Source: Paraburkholderia hiiakae
GTDB lineage: Bacteria; Pseudomonadota; Gammaproteobacteria; Burkholderiales; Burkholderiaceae
Reading direction: 5' to 3'
NCBI RefSeq assembly: GCF_904848665.1
Contig: NZ_CAJHCQ010000021.1
Span: 84,207-148,206, forward strand
DNA length: 64,000 bases
Under the pieces are notes generated by a model. That model saw nothing but the letters and a program-made list of their open reading frames with translations, was not told the DNA's origin and searched no databases. The stretch's first letter is position 1, and every line of letters begins with the position of its first letter. Both the position numbers and the translations under genes were made by a program. This document shows, one piece after another, positions 33,616 through 42,646 of the stretch.

Positions 33616-34761
33616 TTACACACCGCCTTTCGCCTCCTGCATGTGCGGCGGCGGGCTCGCGAGCTTGGCCTGATCCATCGGCGCGGCGGCTTGCGTGCGC
33701 GCACGGGTCGTGCGCGGCGCGCCGCGTCCCGTGCCGGTGGACTTGCGGCGCGCGGCATGGCGCTCGGTCGCGCGCTGCATGAGGCAGAACGCGCAGAGCA
33801 GTGCGCCGATCACGATGCGCGTCCACCAGGAGCTGAGCGTGCCGTCAAAGGTGATGAGCGTCTGGATCGTGCCGAGGATGCCCACGCCGAACACCGAGCC
33901 GATCACATAGCCCACGCCACCCGTGAGCAGCGTGCCGCCAATCACCGTTGCGGCAATCGCGTCGAGTTCCATGCCTTGCGCCTGTAGCCCGTAGCCCGAG
34001 AGTACATAGAGCGTAAAGACCACGCCGCCGAGCGCCGAACAAAAGCCCGAGAGCGCATACACACCGATCTTGGTGCGCGCGACCGGCAGCCCCATGAGCA
34101 ACGCGGAGCGCTCGTTGCCGCCGATCGCGTAGACGTTGCGCCCAAAGCGCGTGAAGTGCGCGATGACGATGCCTGCAATGAGCATGGCGACGGCCGTGAG
34201 CGAACCTGTCGTGAGCGAGCCGCTGCCCACCGGGATGCTGAATTCGGAGAGCGCGTGAAAGCCGGGGTCGTTGATCTGGATGGATTCCGTCGTGATGAGA
34301 AAGCACGTGCCGCGCGCGAGGAACATGCCCGCGAGCGTGATGATGAAGGGCTGCAACCGGAAGAAGTGGATCAGCGCGCCCATTGCCGCGCCGTAGAGCG
34401 CGCCGCAGAGCAAAACGAGCGGCACGACCACGAGCACGGGCCAATGCAGCTTTTCGGTGCCCACGGCGCAGAGAATCGTGGTGAGCGCGACCACGGCGCC
34501 CACCGAAAGATCGATGCCGCCTGAGATGATCACGAACGTCATGCCGATGGCGACGATCAGCAGGAACGCGTTATCGACCAGCAGCCCGAAGGCCACCTGA
34601 AGCGAGAAGAACCCGGTGTACATGACCGAGCCGAAGCCGAACAGGACGGCAAAGAGCACGACAGTCACGACGATGGGCAGCACGCGCGGATCGACGAAGC
34701 GGATGGCGCCGCGCCGGCACGCCGCGAGCGTGTTCGAGAAGGACAGGGCAGGGCGGTTCAT
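33616..34761 (-). CDS. Sugar ABC transporter permease, YjfF-like
   Basis: A 381-residue permease, one of two paralogous permeases in this transporter, as in the YtfQRT-YjfF galactofuranose system. The family motif is readable as IISGGIDLSVGAVVALTTIL near residue 85, followed by the conserved HFFRLQPFIITLAGMFLARG and YAIGGNERSALLMGLPVART. After the last helix there is an unusual basic, Ala/Arg/Thr-rich cytoplasmic tail of about 45 residues. The gene is 33 bp downstream of the companion permease. Substrate probably a pentose or hexose, possibly in furanose form by analogy. Confidence 0.87.
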   Translation of the reverse strand: MNRPALSFSNTLAACRRGAIRFVDPRVLPIVVTVVLFAVLFGFGSVMYTGFFSLQVAFGLLVDNAFLLIVAIGMTFVIISGGIDLSVGAVVALTTILCAVGTEKLHWPVLVVVPLVLLCGALYGAAMGALIHFFRLQPFIITLAGMFLARGTCFLITTESIQINDPGFHALSEFSIPVGSGSLTTGSLTAVAMLIAGIVIAHFTRFGRNVYAIGGNERSALLMGLPVARTKIGVYALSGFCSALGGVVFTLYVLSGYGLQAQGMELDAIAATVIGGTLLTGGVGYVIGSVFGVGILGTIQTLITFDGTLSSWWTRIVIGALLCAFCLMQRATERHAARRKSTGTGRGAPRTTRARTQAAAPMDQAKLASPPPHMQEAKGGV

Positions 34762-34794
34762 GCTCGGCTTCCCTCGTATGGGTGCGCTTCGTGC

Positions 34795-35832
34795 TCAGGC
34801 GCGCGCGCGGCGTGCGAGAGCAATACGCTTGAGTTGTTGGAACGCGAAGGTGCGCGCGGCGGGCGACTGGATCAGGCACACGAGCAGCACGACCACGGCC
34901 TTCACGACGAGCGTGGCCTCGGGCGGCACGCCGATCGAATAGGTGGTGTAGGTGAGCGTCTGGATGATGAGCGCGCCGAGCACCGTGCCCGCAAGACTGA
35001 AGCGGCCGCCGAGCAGCGAAGTGCCGCCGAGCGTCACGGCGAGAATGGCGTCGAGTTCGAGCAAAAGGCCCGCGTTGTTGCCGTCCGCGCTGCGCACGTT
35101 CGAGCTGATGAGGATGCCTGCAATCGCGGCGGTCACGCCGCAGAACGCGTACGCGCCGAACACCACGGCTTGCGACGACAGACCCGCAAGCCGCGCGGCC
35201 ACCGGATTCACGCCGATCGAGCGGATGAAGAGCCCGAGCGCCGTGCGGTTGACGATGAGCGCGGTGAGCACGGTCACGGCGATCGCGATCCACACGGCGC
35301 ACGGGATGAGCGCGAAATAGCCGCCGCCCGCGAAGAGATAGCCCGGCGCGCCGATCGGGATGATCTGGCCGCCCGTGAGCAACTGCGCCACGCCACGCCC
35401 CGCCACCATGAGAATGAGCGTGGCGATGATCGGCTGCATGCCGACGAACGCGACGAGCAGCCCGTTCCACATGCCTGCAAGCAGGCCCACGGCGAGTGCT
35501 GCGCCGAACGCCATGCCCACGCGCGAAGGATCGGCGGCGAGCACGGTGGCGGCCGCGGCACCCGCGATCGCCACGACGGCGCCCACGGAAATGTCGATGC
35601 CGCGCGTGGCGATCACGAGTGTCATGCCGAGCGAGACCACGACGAGCGGCGCGGCGCGCATGAGGATGTCGATGGGCGCGCCGAACAGGTGGCCGCCCAG
35701 CATCGTAATCGAGAGGAAGTTGCCGCGATGCGCGACATCGACGACAAAAAGGGCGATGAGCGTCACCGCCGGCCACACCAGCGGATGCCGGATGGCGAGC
35801 GAGAGCCAGGCGGGGAGGACGGGGCGCGTCAT
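34795..35832 (-). CDS. Sugar ABC transporter permease, YtfT-like
   Basis: A 345-residue permease paralogous to the next gene. It shows IATRGIDISVGAVVAIAGAA near residue 85, the conserved FVGMQPIIATLILMVAGRGV and IGVNPVAARLAGLSSQAVVF segments, and about nine hydrophobic helices. Its start overlaps the stop of the ATPase gene by four bases (ATGA), so translation is coupled. With the YjfF-like protein it probably forms a heterodimeric channel. Confidence 0.88.
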   Translation of the reverse strand: MTRPVLPAWLSLAIRHPLVWPAVTLIALFVVDVAHRGNFLSITMLGGHLFGAPIDILMRAAPLVVVSLGMTLVIATRGIDISVGAVVAIAGAAAATVLAADPSRVGMAFGAALAVGLLAGMWNGLLVAFVGMQPIIATLILMVAGRGVAQLLTGGQIIPIGAPGYLFAGGGYFALIPCAVWIAIAVTVLTALIVNRTALGLFIRSIGVNPVAARLAGLSSQAVVFGAYAFCGVTAAIAGILISSNVRSADGNNAGLLLELDAILAVTLGGTSLLGGRFSLAGTVLGALIIQTLTYTTYSIGVPPEATLVVKAVVVLLVCLIQSPAARTFAFQQLKRIALARRARA

Positions 35833-37352
35833 CGACGGTCTCCGGCAATGAGGTCGTAGACTTCGTGCTCCGAGCGCGCCGCGCCCGAAAGCTCGGCTAC
35901 CTTACGCCGGTCGCGCATGACGGCAATGCGATCGCTCACGCGCACCACTTCGCTGATCTCCGACGAAATGAACAGAATGCCGAGGCCCTTCGCGCAAAGC
36001 GCGCGCACGCGGTCCATGATTTCGAACTTGGCGGCAACATCGATGCCCCGCGTGGGTTCGTCGAGGATCAACAAGCGCGGCTTTGTCGCGAGCCAGCGCG
36101 CGAGCAGCACCTTTTGCTGATTGCCGCCTGAAAGCAGGCCAATGGGCTGCTCGGCGTCGCGCGCCTTGATGCCGAGTTGCTCGATATATTCGTTGGCCAG
36201 TTCGCGTTGGCGCGAACGCCGGATCATGCGCCACCAGCCCAGTTGCGCCTGCAGCGCGAGCACAATGTTTTCGCGAATCGACAGATCGGCGACGATGCCT
36301 TCCTTCTTGCGGTCCTCAGGGCAATAGGCCATGCCGTGACGCACGGCGTCGCGCGGCGAGGAGAGCTTCACTGGCCGGCCGTTGATGTGCACCGTGCCCG
36401 CATCGGCTTTATCCGCGCCGAAAAGCAGGCGCGCGGTTTCCGTGCGGCCCGAGCCGAGCAGGCCAGCCAGGCCCAGAATCTGGCCCGGTAGCACTTCCAG
36501 ATCGAGCGGATTGAGCACGCCGCGGCGCGCCACGCCTTGCGCCGCGAGATACGGTTCGGCGTGCGAAGCAGCCGTTTCGGTGTGTGCGGCTTCGGCTTGC
36601 GTGAGCCGCTCGCCTGCGTTCTGCAGGCCCACCATCTTCGCGACGAGCGTTTGCACCGGCAGATCGGCGGCGAGATATTCGCCTTCGCGCTCGCCGTTGC
36701 GCATCACGGTGATGCGATCGGAAATGGCGTAGGTCTGTTCCAGAAAATGCGTGACGAACAGAATCGCGATGCCCGACGCTTTCAGCTTGCGCAGCACGTC
36801 GAAGAGGCGCGCGACTTCGCCTTCGTCGAGGCTGGAGGTCGGTTCGTCGAGAATCAGAATGCGCGCATCGACGGACACCGCGCGGGCAATCGCCACCATC
36901 TGCTGCATGGCGATCGGGTAGGTGTCGAGCGACTGCGTGACGTCGAGCGAGAGAGTGAGCTCCGCGAGCGCCTCTTCCGCGCGGCGATGAATCGTTTTCC
37001 AGTCGATCAGGCCAAGGCCACGCTTGCGTGGCTGGCGGCCCGCGAAAATGTTCTCCGCGACCGAGAGGTTGGGGCAGAGATTGACTTCCTGGTAGAGCGT
37101 CTGGATGCCGGCGGCCTCCGCCATCTGCGGCGTCGGGAAGTGCACCGCCTGGTCCGCCAGGCGTATCTCGCCAGCCTCGGGCTGGTGCACGCCGGTCAGC
37201 ACGTTGATGAGCGTGGACTTGCCGGCGCCGTTCTGCCCCATCAGCGTATGAATTTCGCCGGGGTACAGACGAAAATCGACCCGGTCGAGCGCGCGCACGC
37301 CGGGGAAGGTTCGGGTAAGACCGACAGTTTCGAGTATCGGGGAAACGCTCAT
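35829..37352 (-). CDS. Sugar ABC transporter ATP-binding protein, YtfR-like
   Basis: A 507-residue double ATPase of the carbohydrate uptake type 2 class. The first domain has Walker A GQNGAGKSTLINVLTGV near residue 38 and Walker B ILILDEPTSSLD; the second has GLLGSGRTETARLLFG, LSGGNQQKVLLARW and LLILDEPTRGID. The ATG at 37352 is preferred over a TTG two codons upstream. The closest named relative by organisation is YtfR. It couples to the two downstream permeases and the binding protein encoded 102 bp upstream. Confidence 0.89.
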   Translation of the reverse strand: MSVSPILETVGLTRTFPGVRALDRVDFRLYPGEIHTLMGQNGAGKSTLINVLTGVHQPEAGEIRLADQAVHFPTPQMAEAAGIQTLYQEVNLCPNLSVAENIFAGRQPRKRGLGLIDWKTIHRRAEEALAELTLSLDVTQSLDTYPIAMQQMVAIARAVSVDARILILDEPTSSLDEGEVARLFDVLRKLKASGIAILFVTHFLEQTYAISDRITVMRNGEREGEYLAADLPVQTLVAKMVGLQNAGERLTQAEAAHTETAASHAEPYLAAQGVARRGVLNPLDLEVLPGQILGLAGLLGSGRTETARLLFGADKADAGTVHINGRPVKLSSPRDAVRHGMAYCPEDRKKEGIVADLSIRENIVLALQAQLGWWRMIRRSRQRELANEYIEQLGIKARDAEQPIGLLSGGNQQKVLLARWLATKPRLLILDEPTRGIDVAAKFEIMDRVRALCAKGLGILFISSEISEVVRVSDRIAVMRDRRKVAELSGAARSEHEVYDLIAGDRR

Positions 37353-37454
37353 GGGCAACCGTGATAGAGGCCAGAGCGCGCGGGGCGCCTCGTGAACCCC
37401 TTAAATACTAAGGGATACGAAGCACACCGCGCCGCTTGCAGCGAGGTTAGTACG

Positions 37455-38423
37455 TTAGTACTTGCGCGACGGCAGCACTTGCGCCGCCACGTCCATCGGG
37501 AACACCGTTTCGTTCGTCACGATGCGCTTGGGCAACTGCTTGCCCGCCACCACATCCTTTACGGCGCTCATGAGCTGCGGGCCGAGCAGCGGGCTGCACT
37601 CGACGTCAACATTCATCTTGCCGGCGATCATCGCCTCGAAGCCGCCCTTGGTGGCGTCGAACGACACGACGCTGATGTCCTTGCCCGGCTTCATGCCGGC
37701 TTCTTCCATGGCCTGGATCGCGCCGAGCGCCATGTCGTCGTTATGCGCGTACACCACGTTGATCTTGTTCCCATACGTCTTCGCGAACGCTTCCATGACC
37801 TGCTTGCCGCCGGCCAGCGTGAAGTCGCCGCTTTGCGACGCGATGATCTTGAACTTCGGATCGTTCTTGATCACTTCCATGAGGCCCGAGTGACGGTCGT
37901 TGGCCGGCGCGGAACCCACGGTGCCCTGCAGCTCGACGATATTGATCGGGCCAGGGTTGTTCTTGTAGTGATCTTCAAGCCACTTGCCCGCGCGGCGGCC
38001 TTCTTCCATGAAGTCCGAGCCGATCATCGTCACGTAGAGCGACTGGTCTTTCACGTCGATGTTGCGGTCCGTGAGAATCACGGGAATCTTGGCGCGCTTG
38101 GCTTCCTGCAGCACCGGCTCCCAGCCCGATTCCACCACGGGCGAGAACGCGATCACGTCCACCTTCTGGGCGATATACGAGCGGATCGCCTTGATCTGGT
38201 TTTCCTGCTTCTGCTGGGCGTCCGAGAACTTGAGGTTGATGCCGGCGTCTTTGGCGGCCTGTTTGACCGACACCGTGTTTGCCGTGCGCCAGGCGCTTTC
38301 CGCGCCGACCTGCGCAAACCCTAGCGTGATCTGCTTGTCTTCGGCGTGTGCGACACCCGCCGCCAACGAGAAAGCGGCCGCCGCAGCGACCAACCCGCTT
38401 ACCATGCGTGTTGCCAGTTTCAT
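37455..38423 (-). CDS. Periplasmic sugar-binding protein, YtfQ-like
   Basis: A 322-residue type 1 periplasmic binding protein with a standard Sec signal ending GVAHA (cleavage near residue 27). Mature text ITLGFAQVGAESAWRTANT and FSPVVESGWEPVLQEAKRAK, followed by VILTDRNIDV and YAHNDDMALGAIQAMEEAGM, is typical of YtfQ, the galactofuranose-binding protein, although related proteins bind arabinose and other sugars. It is the first gene of the four-gene transporter operon and is divergent from the dehydratase at 38692. Confidence 0.89.
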   Translation of the reverse strand: MKLATRMVSGLVAAAAAFSLAAGVAHAEDKQITLGFAQVGAESAWRTANTVSVKQAAKDAGINLKFSDAQQKQENQIKAIRSYIAQKVDVIAFSPVVESGWEPVLQEAKRAKIPVILTDRNIDVKDQSLYVTMIGSDFMEEGRRAGKWLEDHYKNNPGPINIVELQGTVGSAPANDRHSGLMEVIKNDPKFKIIASQSGDFTLAGGKQVMEAFAKTYGNKINVVYAHNDDMALGAIQAMEEAGMKPGKDISVVSFDATKGGFEAMIAGKMNVDVECSPLLGPQLMSAVKDVVAGKQLPKRIVTNETVFPMDVAAQVLPSRKY

Positions 38424-38548
38424 GCGTGTCTCCGATGTAGCTTTGTGCGTTGTATTTCTTTAATTCATGGCGCTACACCCGCGTCCATCACGGCCGGACA
38501 GTATCACGAGAAGTATCGCGCCATCCCTGGCCTCCGGTTATATCCTTT

Positions 38549-38558
38549 CGGTATACCG
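38549..38558. promoter_or_regulatory. Palindrome CGGTATACCG, candidate FadR-type GntR operator
   Basis: A perfect 10-bp palindrome in the 268-bp divergent promoter region between the YtfQ-like gene and the second dehydratase gene. The GGTATACC core equals that of the dyad at 51757-51766 in front of another FCD regulator gene. Confidence 0.45.
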
Positions 38559-38691
38559 TTGGCCGCCCCTGCTGACCACAATAGACAAACTATATGCAAC
38601 GTCAGGAACGGTTTCGATTAGCGTTTTCCCGATAATCGCGGACCATATAGTCATGCTATTTATAGGACTTTCTCACTAAGTGGGCAAAGCC

Positions 38692-40434
38692 ATGAACACC
38701 CCTAAGCCCAAGCTTCGCTCGGCCGCGTGGTTCGGCACCACGGACAAAAACGGCTTCATGTACCGGAGCTGGATGAAGAATCAGGGGATCCCGGATCACG
38801 AATTCGCCGGCAAGCCGATTATCGGCATTTGCAATACGTGGTCGGAACTCACGCCCTGTAACGCGCATTTTCGCAAGCTCGCCGAGCACGTCAAGCGAGG
38901 CGTATACGAAGCCGGCGGGTTTCCTGTCGAGTTTCCTGTGTTCTCGAACGGCGAGTCGAACCTGCGGCCCACGGCCATGTTCACGCGCAACCTCGCTTCG
39001 ATGGATGTTGAGGAATCCATACGAGGCAATCCGGTCGATGCGGTCGTGCTGCTCGTGGGCTGCGACAAGACCACGCCTGCATTGCTGATGGGCGCGGCGA
39101 GCTGCGACGTGCCTGCCATTGCCGTGACCGGCGGCCCGATGCTCAACGGCAAGCACGAAGGGCGCGATATTGGCTCGGGCACGGTGGTGTGGCAACTGAG
39201 CGAGCAGGTGAAGGCCGGCAAGATCTCGATCCACGAGTTCATGTCGGCGGAGTCGGGCATGTCGCGTTCGGCGGGCACCTGCAACACCATGGGTACGGCT
39301 TCGACCATGGCGTGCATGGCCGAAGCGCTGGGCGTTACGCTGCCGCACAACGCCGCGATTCCGGCTGTGGACGCGCGCCGCTACGTGCTCGCGCATATGT
39401 CGGGCATGCGCATCGTGGAGATGGCGCTTGAAGACCTGCGGCTCTCGAAGCTGCTCACGCGCGCGGCGTTCGAGAACGCGATTCGCACGAACGCAGCCAT
39501 TGGCGGCTCGACGAATGCCGCGATTCACCTGAAGGCGATCGCGGGGCGCATCGGCGTGCCGCTCGAACTCGACGACTGGACGCGCATTGGCCGCGGCACG
39601 CCGACCATCGTCGATTTGCAGCCCTCGGGCCGCTTCCTGATGGAGGAGTTTTATTACGCGGGCGGCTTGCCTGCCGTGCTGCGGCGCCTCGGCGAAGCGA
39701 ACCTGCTGCCGCATCCCGACGCGCTCACGGCCAACGGCAAAACGCTCTGGGAAAACGTGCGCGAAGCGCCCATTCATAACGCCGAAGTCATTCGCCCGCT
39801 CGACAATCCACTCGTGCAGGACGGCGCGCTGTGCGTGCTGCGCGGCAATCTCGCGCCGAATGGCGCGGTGTTGAAGCCTTCGGCGGCCACGCAGAAGCTT
39901 TTGAAGCATCGCGGGCCCGCCGTGGTGTTCGAGAACTTCGACGACTACAAGGCGCGCATTGGTGATCCCGATCTCAACGTCACGGCCGATTCCGTGCTCG
40001 TCATGAAGAACTGCGGGCCCAAGGGTTATCCTGGCATGGCAGAGGTGGGCAACATGGGCCTGCCGCCCAAGCTGCTCGCGCAGGGCGTGACCGACATGGT
40101 GCGCGTGTCGGACGCGCGCATGAGCGGCACGGCGTATGGGACAGTGGTGCTGCACGTCGCCCCTGAAGCGCGCGCAGGCGGACCGCTCGCGATCGTGCGC
40201 GACGGCGACTGGATCGAACTGGACTGCGAGAAGGGCGTACTGCGCGTGGATATCGGCGACGAGGCGATCGTTGCGCGGCTCGAGGAATGGGCCGCGAATC
40301 AGCATCCCATCGAAGCCGATCGCAGCGGTTATCGCAAGCTCTATGTCGAGCACGTGCTGCAGGCCGACGAGGGCTGCGATTTTGACTTCCTGGTGGGCTG
40401 TCGCGGCTCGGACGTGCCGAGCCATTCGCATTGA
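38692..40434 (+). CDS. Second IlvD/Edd-family sugar acid dehydratase
   Basis: A 580-residue paralogue of the dehydratase at 17494, identical at most positions through the whole length. Cluster cysteines lie in ICNTWSELTPCN, GCDKTTP and GTCNTMGTAST. The ATG at 38692 matches the paralogue's start; an upstream GTG at 38680 is less likely. The main differences are near residues 165-180 and in the last 60 residues. It is divergent from the YtfQ-like transporter operon rather than joined to keto-acid genes, so it may act on the aldonate of the sugar imported by that transporter. The exact substrate cannot be read from sequence. Confidence 0.86.
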   Translation: MNTPKPKLRSAAWFGTTDKNGFMYRSWMKNQGIPDHEFAGKPIIGICNTWSELTPCNAHFRKLAEHVKRGVYEAGGFPVEFPVFSNGESNLRPTAMFTRNLASMDVEESIRGNPVDAVVLLVGCDKTTPALLMGAASCDVPAIAVTGGPMLNGKHEGRDIGSGTVVWQLSEQVKAGKISIHEFMSAESGMSRSAGTCNTMGTASTMACMAEALGVTLPHNAAIPAVDARRYVLAHMSGMRIVEMALEDLRLSKLLTRAAFENAIRTNAAIGGSTNAAIHLKAIAGRIGVPLELDDWTRIGRGTPTIVDLQPSGRFLMEEFYYAGGLPAVLRRLGEANLLPHPDALTANGKTLWENVREAPIHNAEVIRPLDNPLVQDGALCVLRGNLAPNGAVLKPSAATQKLLKHRGPAVVFENFDDYKARIGDPDLNVTADSVLVMKNCGPKGYPGMAEVGNMGLPPKLLAQGVTDMVRVSDARMSGTAYGTVVLHVAPEARAGGPLAIVRDGDWIELDCEKGVLRVDIGDEAIVARLEEWAANQHPIEADRSGYRKLYVEHVLQADEGCDFDFLVGCRGSDVPSHSH

Positions 40435-40446
40435 CATCGCTTGCGC

Positions 40447-40476
40447 GGAACCCGCGTTGCGGCAGACGCGGGTTCC
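40447..40476 (+). terminator. Strong hairpin after the second dehydratase gene
   Basis: GGAACCCGCGT (40447-40457) pairs exactly with ACGCGGGTTCC (40466-40476) around an 8-base loop, 13 bp after the dehydratase stop. No long T-tract follows, so termination is likely but not certain. Confidence 0.6.
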
Positions 40477-40699
40477 CGCCTTCGCATAGAAAATTAAAGA
40501 TTCGGCGAATCTTTATCGGCGTTTCCCTACGTTCGTTTTCCTGATTGTTTTGGGGTTTGCGCAACGTTTGATCGCGTGCACGCAAAGGCTTGTTTTGCGT
40601 CATATGCGGCGGTCAACGCGAAAACATGGGTCGCGTTAAGCGGATGCCAGCCGGCGGGCTGGCGGCAGTGACCTATTCAGCCATTCGCGGAGATTCGCC

Positions 40700-41446
40700 A
40701 TGAAACAACGATGTATGCCAACCCACCTTCGCTCATGGCGATGGCGCGCCAGCGCGGCGGCCGCGCTTGTCACGCTGGGACTGCTTTCCGCTTGTGTCGC
40801 CCAAAAGCCGTTCAGTATGCCCAGCTATGAAGCCGGGGTATGCGTGAGCGCCGCCGCAGGCTACTACTGCGTGCAGCCCGGCGATTCGCTCGACTCGATT
40901 GCGGCTTCGTTCGGGCGGCGGTCCGGTGAGATCGCGCAATGGAACGCCATGGAGGCGGCTTCCACGGTGCGTGCGGGGCAGATGCTGCGCGTGGGTCCGC
41001 CGTCAGGCATCGCGAGCGTCGCGCCCGAGCCGCCGCTTGCGGTCGCGCTGCCCGAGGCCGCCGCGAACCGCTTCATCTGGCCGGTTGCGGGCACAGTGGT
41101 GCGCGAGTTCGGCGTGCAAGGTTCGCGCGGCATCGAGATTGCCGGGCGTCCGGGCGCGCCGGTCAAGGCCGTGGATGGCGGCCGGATCGTCTACGCCGGC
41201 GACAAGCTCAAGCAATATGGCCTCATGGTCATCGTGAAGCACGACAACCACTTCGTCACCGCATATGGCAACAACCGCCGGCTCATGGTGGCCGAAGGCG
41301 CAAGCGTGCAGCGCGGCACGACCATCGGCGAGATGGGAGTAGGCCGAGAAGGTCAGGCGCTGTTGCAGTTCGAGATGCGAGAGGATGGCCGCGCCGTGGA
41401 TCCACTCGCGTATTTGTCGCCTGGGTCGGGACCGGTCACGCCCTAA
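40700..41446 (+). CDS. NlpD/EnvC-like lipoprotein: LysM plus degenerate M23 (LytM) domain
   Basis: A 248-residue lipoprotein (lipobox LLSAC, lipidated Cys32). A LysM peptidoglycan-binding domain spans about residues 55-98 (YYCVQPGDSLDSIAASFG), and an M23/LytM domain about 125-240 (FIWPVAGTVVREFG). The zinc ligands of active M23 peptidases are missing: the usual HxGxD segment reads GSRGIEIAG and the HxH motif reads LLQFEMR. This pattern is that of NlpD/EnvC-type amidase activators, which regulate septal peptidoglycan splitting without being hydrolases. A full NlpD sits next to rpoS in most genomes, so this is probably an additional paralogue. Confidence 0.84.
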   Translation: MKQRCMPTHLRSWRWRASAAAALVTLGLLSACVAQKPFSMPSYEAGVCVSAAAGYYCVQPGDSLDSIAASFGRRSGEIAQWNAMEAASTVRAGQMLRVGPPSGIASVAPEPPLAVALPEAAANRFIWPVAGTVVREFGVQGSRGIEIAGRPGAPVKAVDGGRIVYAGDKLKQYGLMVIVKHDNHFVTAYGNNRRLMVAEGASVQRGTTIGEMGVGREGQALLQFEMREDGRAVDPLAYLSPGSGPVTP

Positions 41447-41508
41447 CGGCGCCCTTTCATCTGCTTCGGAATCCGTAGGAAATCGCTTGAGGCATAAAAG
41501 CCCGGCAA

Positions 41509-42516
41509 TTAAGCCGCTTTTGGCGCACGCTCATCGACGCCGAGGCAGTTCAGGCCCATGAGCGTGGCCTCGACGGCTTCGTCGAGCGGCGTATGAGGTT
41601 CGCGCCCGAGTTCCCTGACGAGCCGGGCGTTGTCGAGCTGCAACGGCTCGCTCCACAAATAGCGCATCTCCATCAGTTCACGCAGCGTCGTCACGAAGGG
41701 CGAGATGGCGCGCACGAAGGCCCAGGCGAAGGGCTTGCGTTGCGGCTTCAGTCCGTGATTGCGGGCGACGCGGCAAATCGCTTCGACGATCTGCGAGCCG
41801 TCGGCGTCCCAATGGCCGGCCATGTGAAACGTCGCGAAGGCAGGCAGCGTGTCGCGCCGCTCGATCAGTTGGAGCATCGTGCGCGCGACGTCGGGTACGT
41901 ATGACCAGGCGTGGCCCACGCCGCGCGTACCGGGCTGGCGCACGACCTGGACAGGCGCGCCACGCTTCACGAGCCCTTGCGCAAACCAGCTATTGCCCAC
42001 GCGCGGTCCGAAAAAGTCCCCCGCACGCACGACGATCGAGCGCACACCATGCTCGCTCGCGGCCCGCATGCGCCGCTCCAGTTCCACGCGAATCGCGCCC
42101 TTGCGCGTGAGCGGCTGCTGAGGCGAGTCCTCACTCAGCAATGGGAAGGTGTCGGGCCCGAAGTTATAGACCGTGCCCGGCAGGACGACGGTCGCGCCCA
42201 CGGCGGCCGCGGCGGCGAGCGTGTTGTCGATCATCGGCAGCACGACCTGCGCCCAGCGCCGGTAGCCGGGTGGGTTCACGGCGTGCACGATCACTGCGCA
42301 ACCCTGCGCGGCGCGTACCACCGCTTCGCGCGAGAGCACGTCGCCGTCGAGCCATTCGATGGCGCTCGCCGCTGCGGTGCCTGGCGCACCGCCGCGCCGA
42401 AGCGCGCGGACTTGCCAGCCGGCGTCGAGCAACTGGCGCGCGACTTCGCTGCCGATTCCGCCGTTTGCGCCAAGCACGAGGGCGCGGTTCTGTCGATTGA
42501 TGGGGCTGCCGTTCAT
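41509..42516 (-). CDS. NAD-dependent epimerase/dehydratase-family (extended SDR) oxidoreductase
   Basis: A 335-residue extended short-chain dehydrogenase. The Rossmann motif is VLGANGGIGSEVARQLLDAG (residues 14-33), a Y-x3-K-like catalytic region is degenerate (GTVYNFGPDTF without the following Lys at the usual spacing), and FFGPRVGNSW is typical of NAD-dependent epimerase-like enzymes of the NmrA/SDRa side. An AGGAG site precedes the ATG. The gene is divergent from a LysR regulator at 42647 that probably controls it. The substrate is unknown. Confidence 0.8.
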   Translation of the reverse strand: MNGSPINRQNRALVLGANGGIGSEVARQLLDAGWQVRALRRGGAPGTAAASAIEWLDGDVLSREAVVRAAQGCAVIVHAVNPPGYRRWAQVVLPMIDNTLAAAAAVGATVVLPGTVYNFGPDTFPLLSEDSPQQPLTRKGAIRVELERRMRAASEHGVRSIVVRAGDFFGPRVGNSWFAQGLVKRGAPVQVVRQPGTRGVGHAWSYVPDVARTMLQLIERRDTLPAFATFHMAGHWDADGSQIVEAICRVARNHGLKPQRKPFAWAFVRAISPFVTTLRELMEMRYLWSEPLQLDNARLVRELGREPHTPLDEAVEATLMGLNCLGVDERAPKAA

Positions 42517-42602
42517 GCCGGTTCTCCTTGCGGGTGAGCTGTCATGAGGGGCATTCTGCGCCGCTTGCCATCAATAGAAAATTACCGAAAATAGTCGATA
42601 GG

Positions 42603-42620
42603 CTATACATTTATGTATAG
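42603..42620. promoter_or_regulatory. Near-perfect palindrome CTATACAT-TT-ATGTATAG, candidate LysR operator
   Basis: Two exact 8-bp arms around a 2-bp spacer, 27 bp upstream of the LysR start and 87 bp upstream of the divergent SDR start. Symmetry and placement suggest an autoregulatory and target operator. Confidence 0.5.
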
Positions 42621-42646
42621 ACAGAGATCCGAATTGGGAACCGAAC

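Noticed and set aside
38656..40437. Minus-strand frame of 593 codons over the second dehydratase
   Set aside because: Similar shadow to the one over the paralogue; their similarity only reflects the DNA similarity of the two dehydratases.
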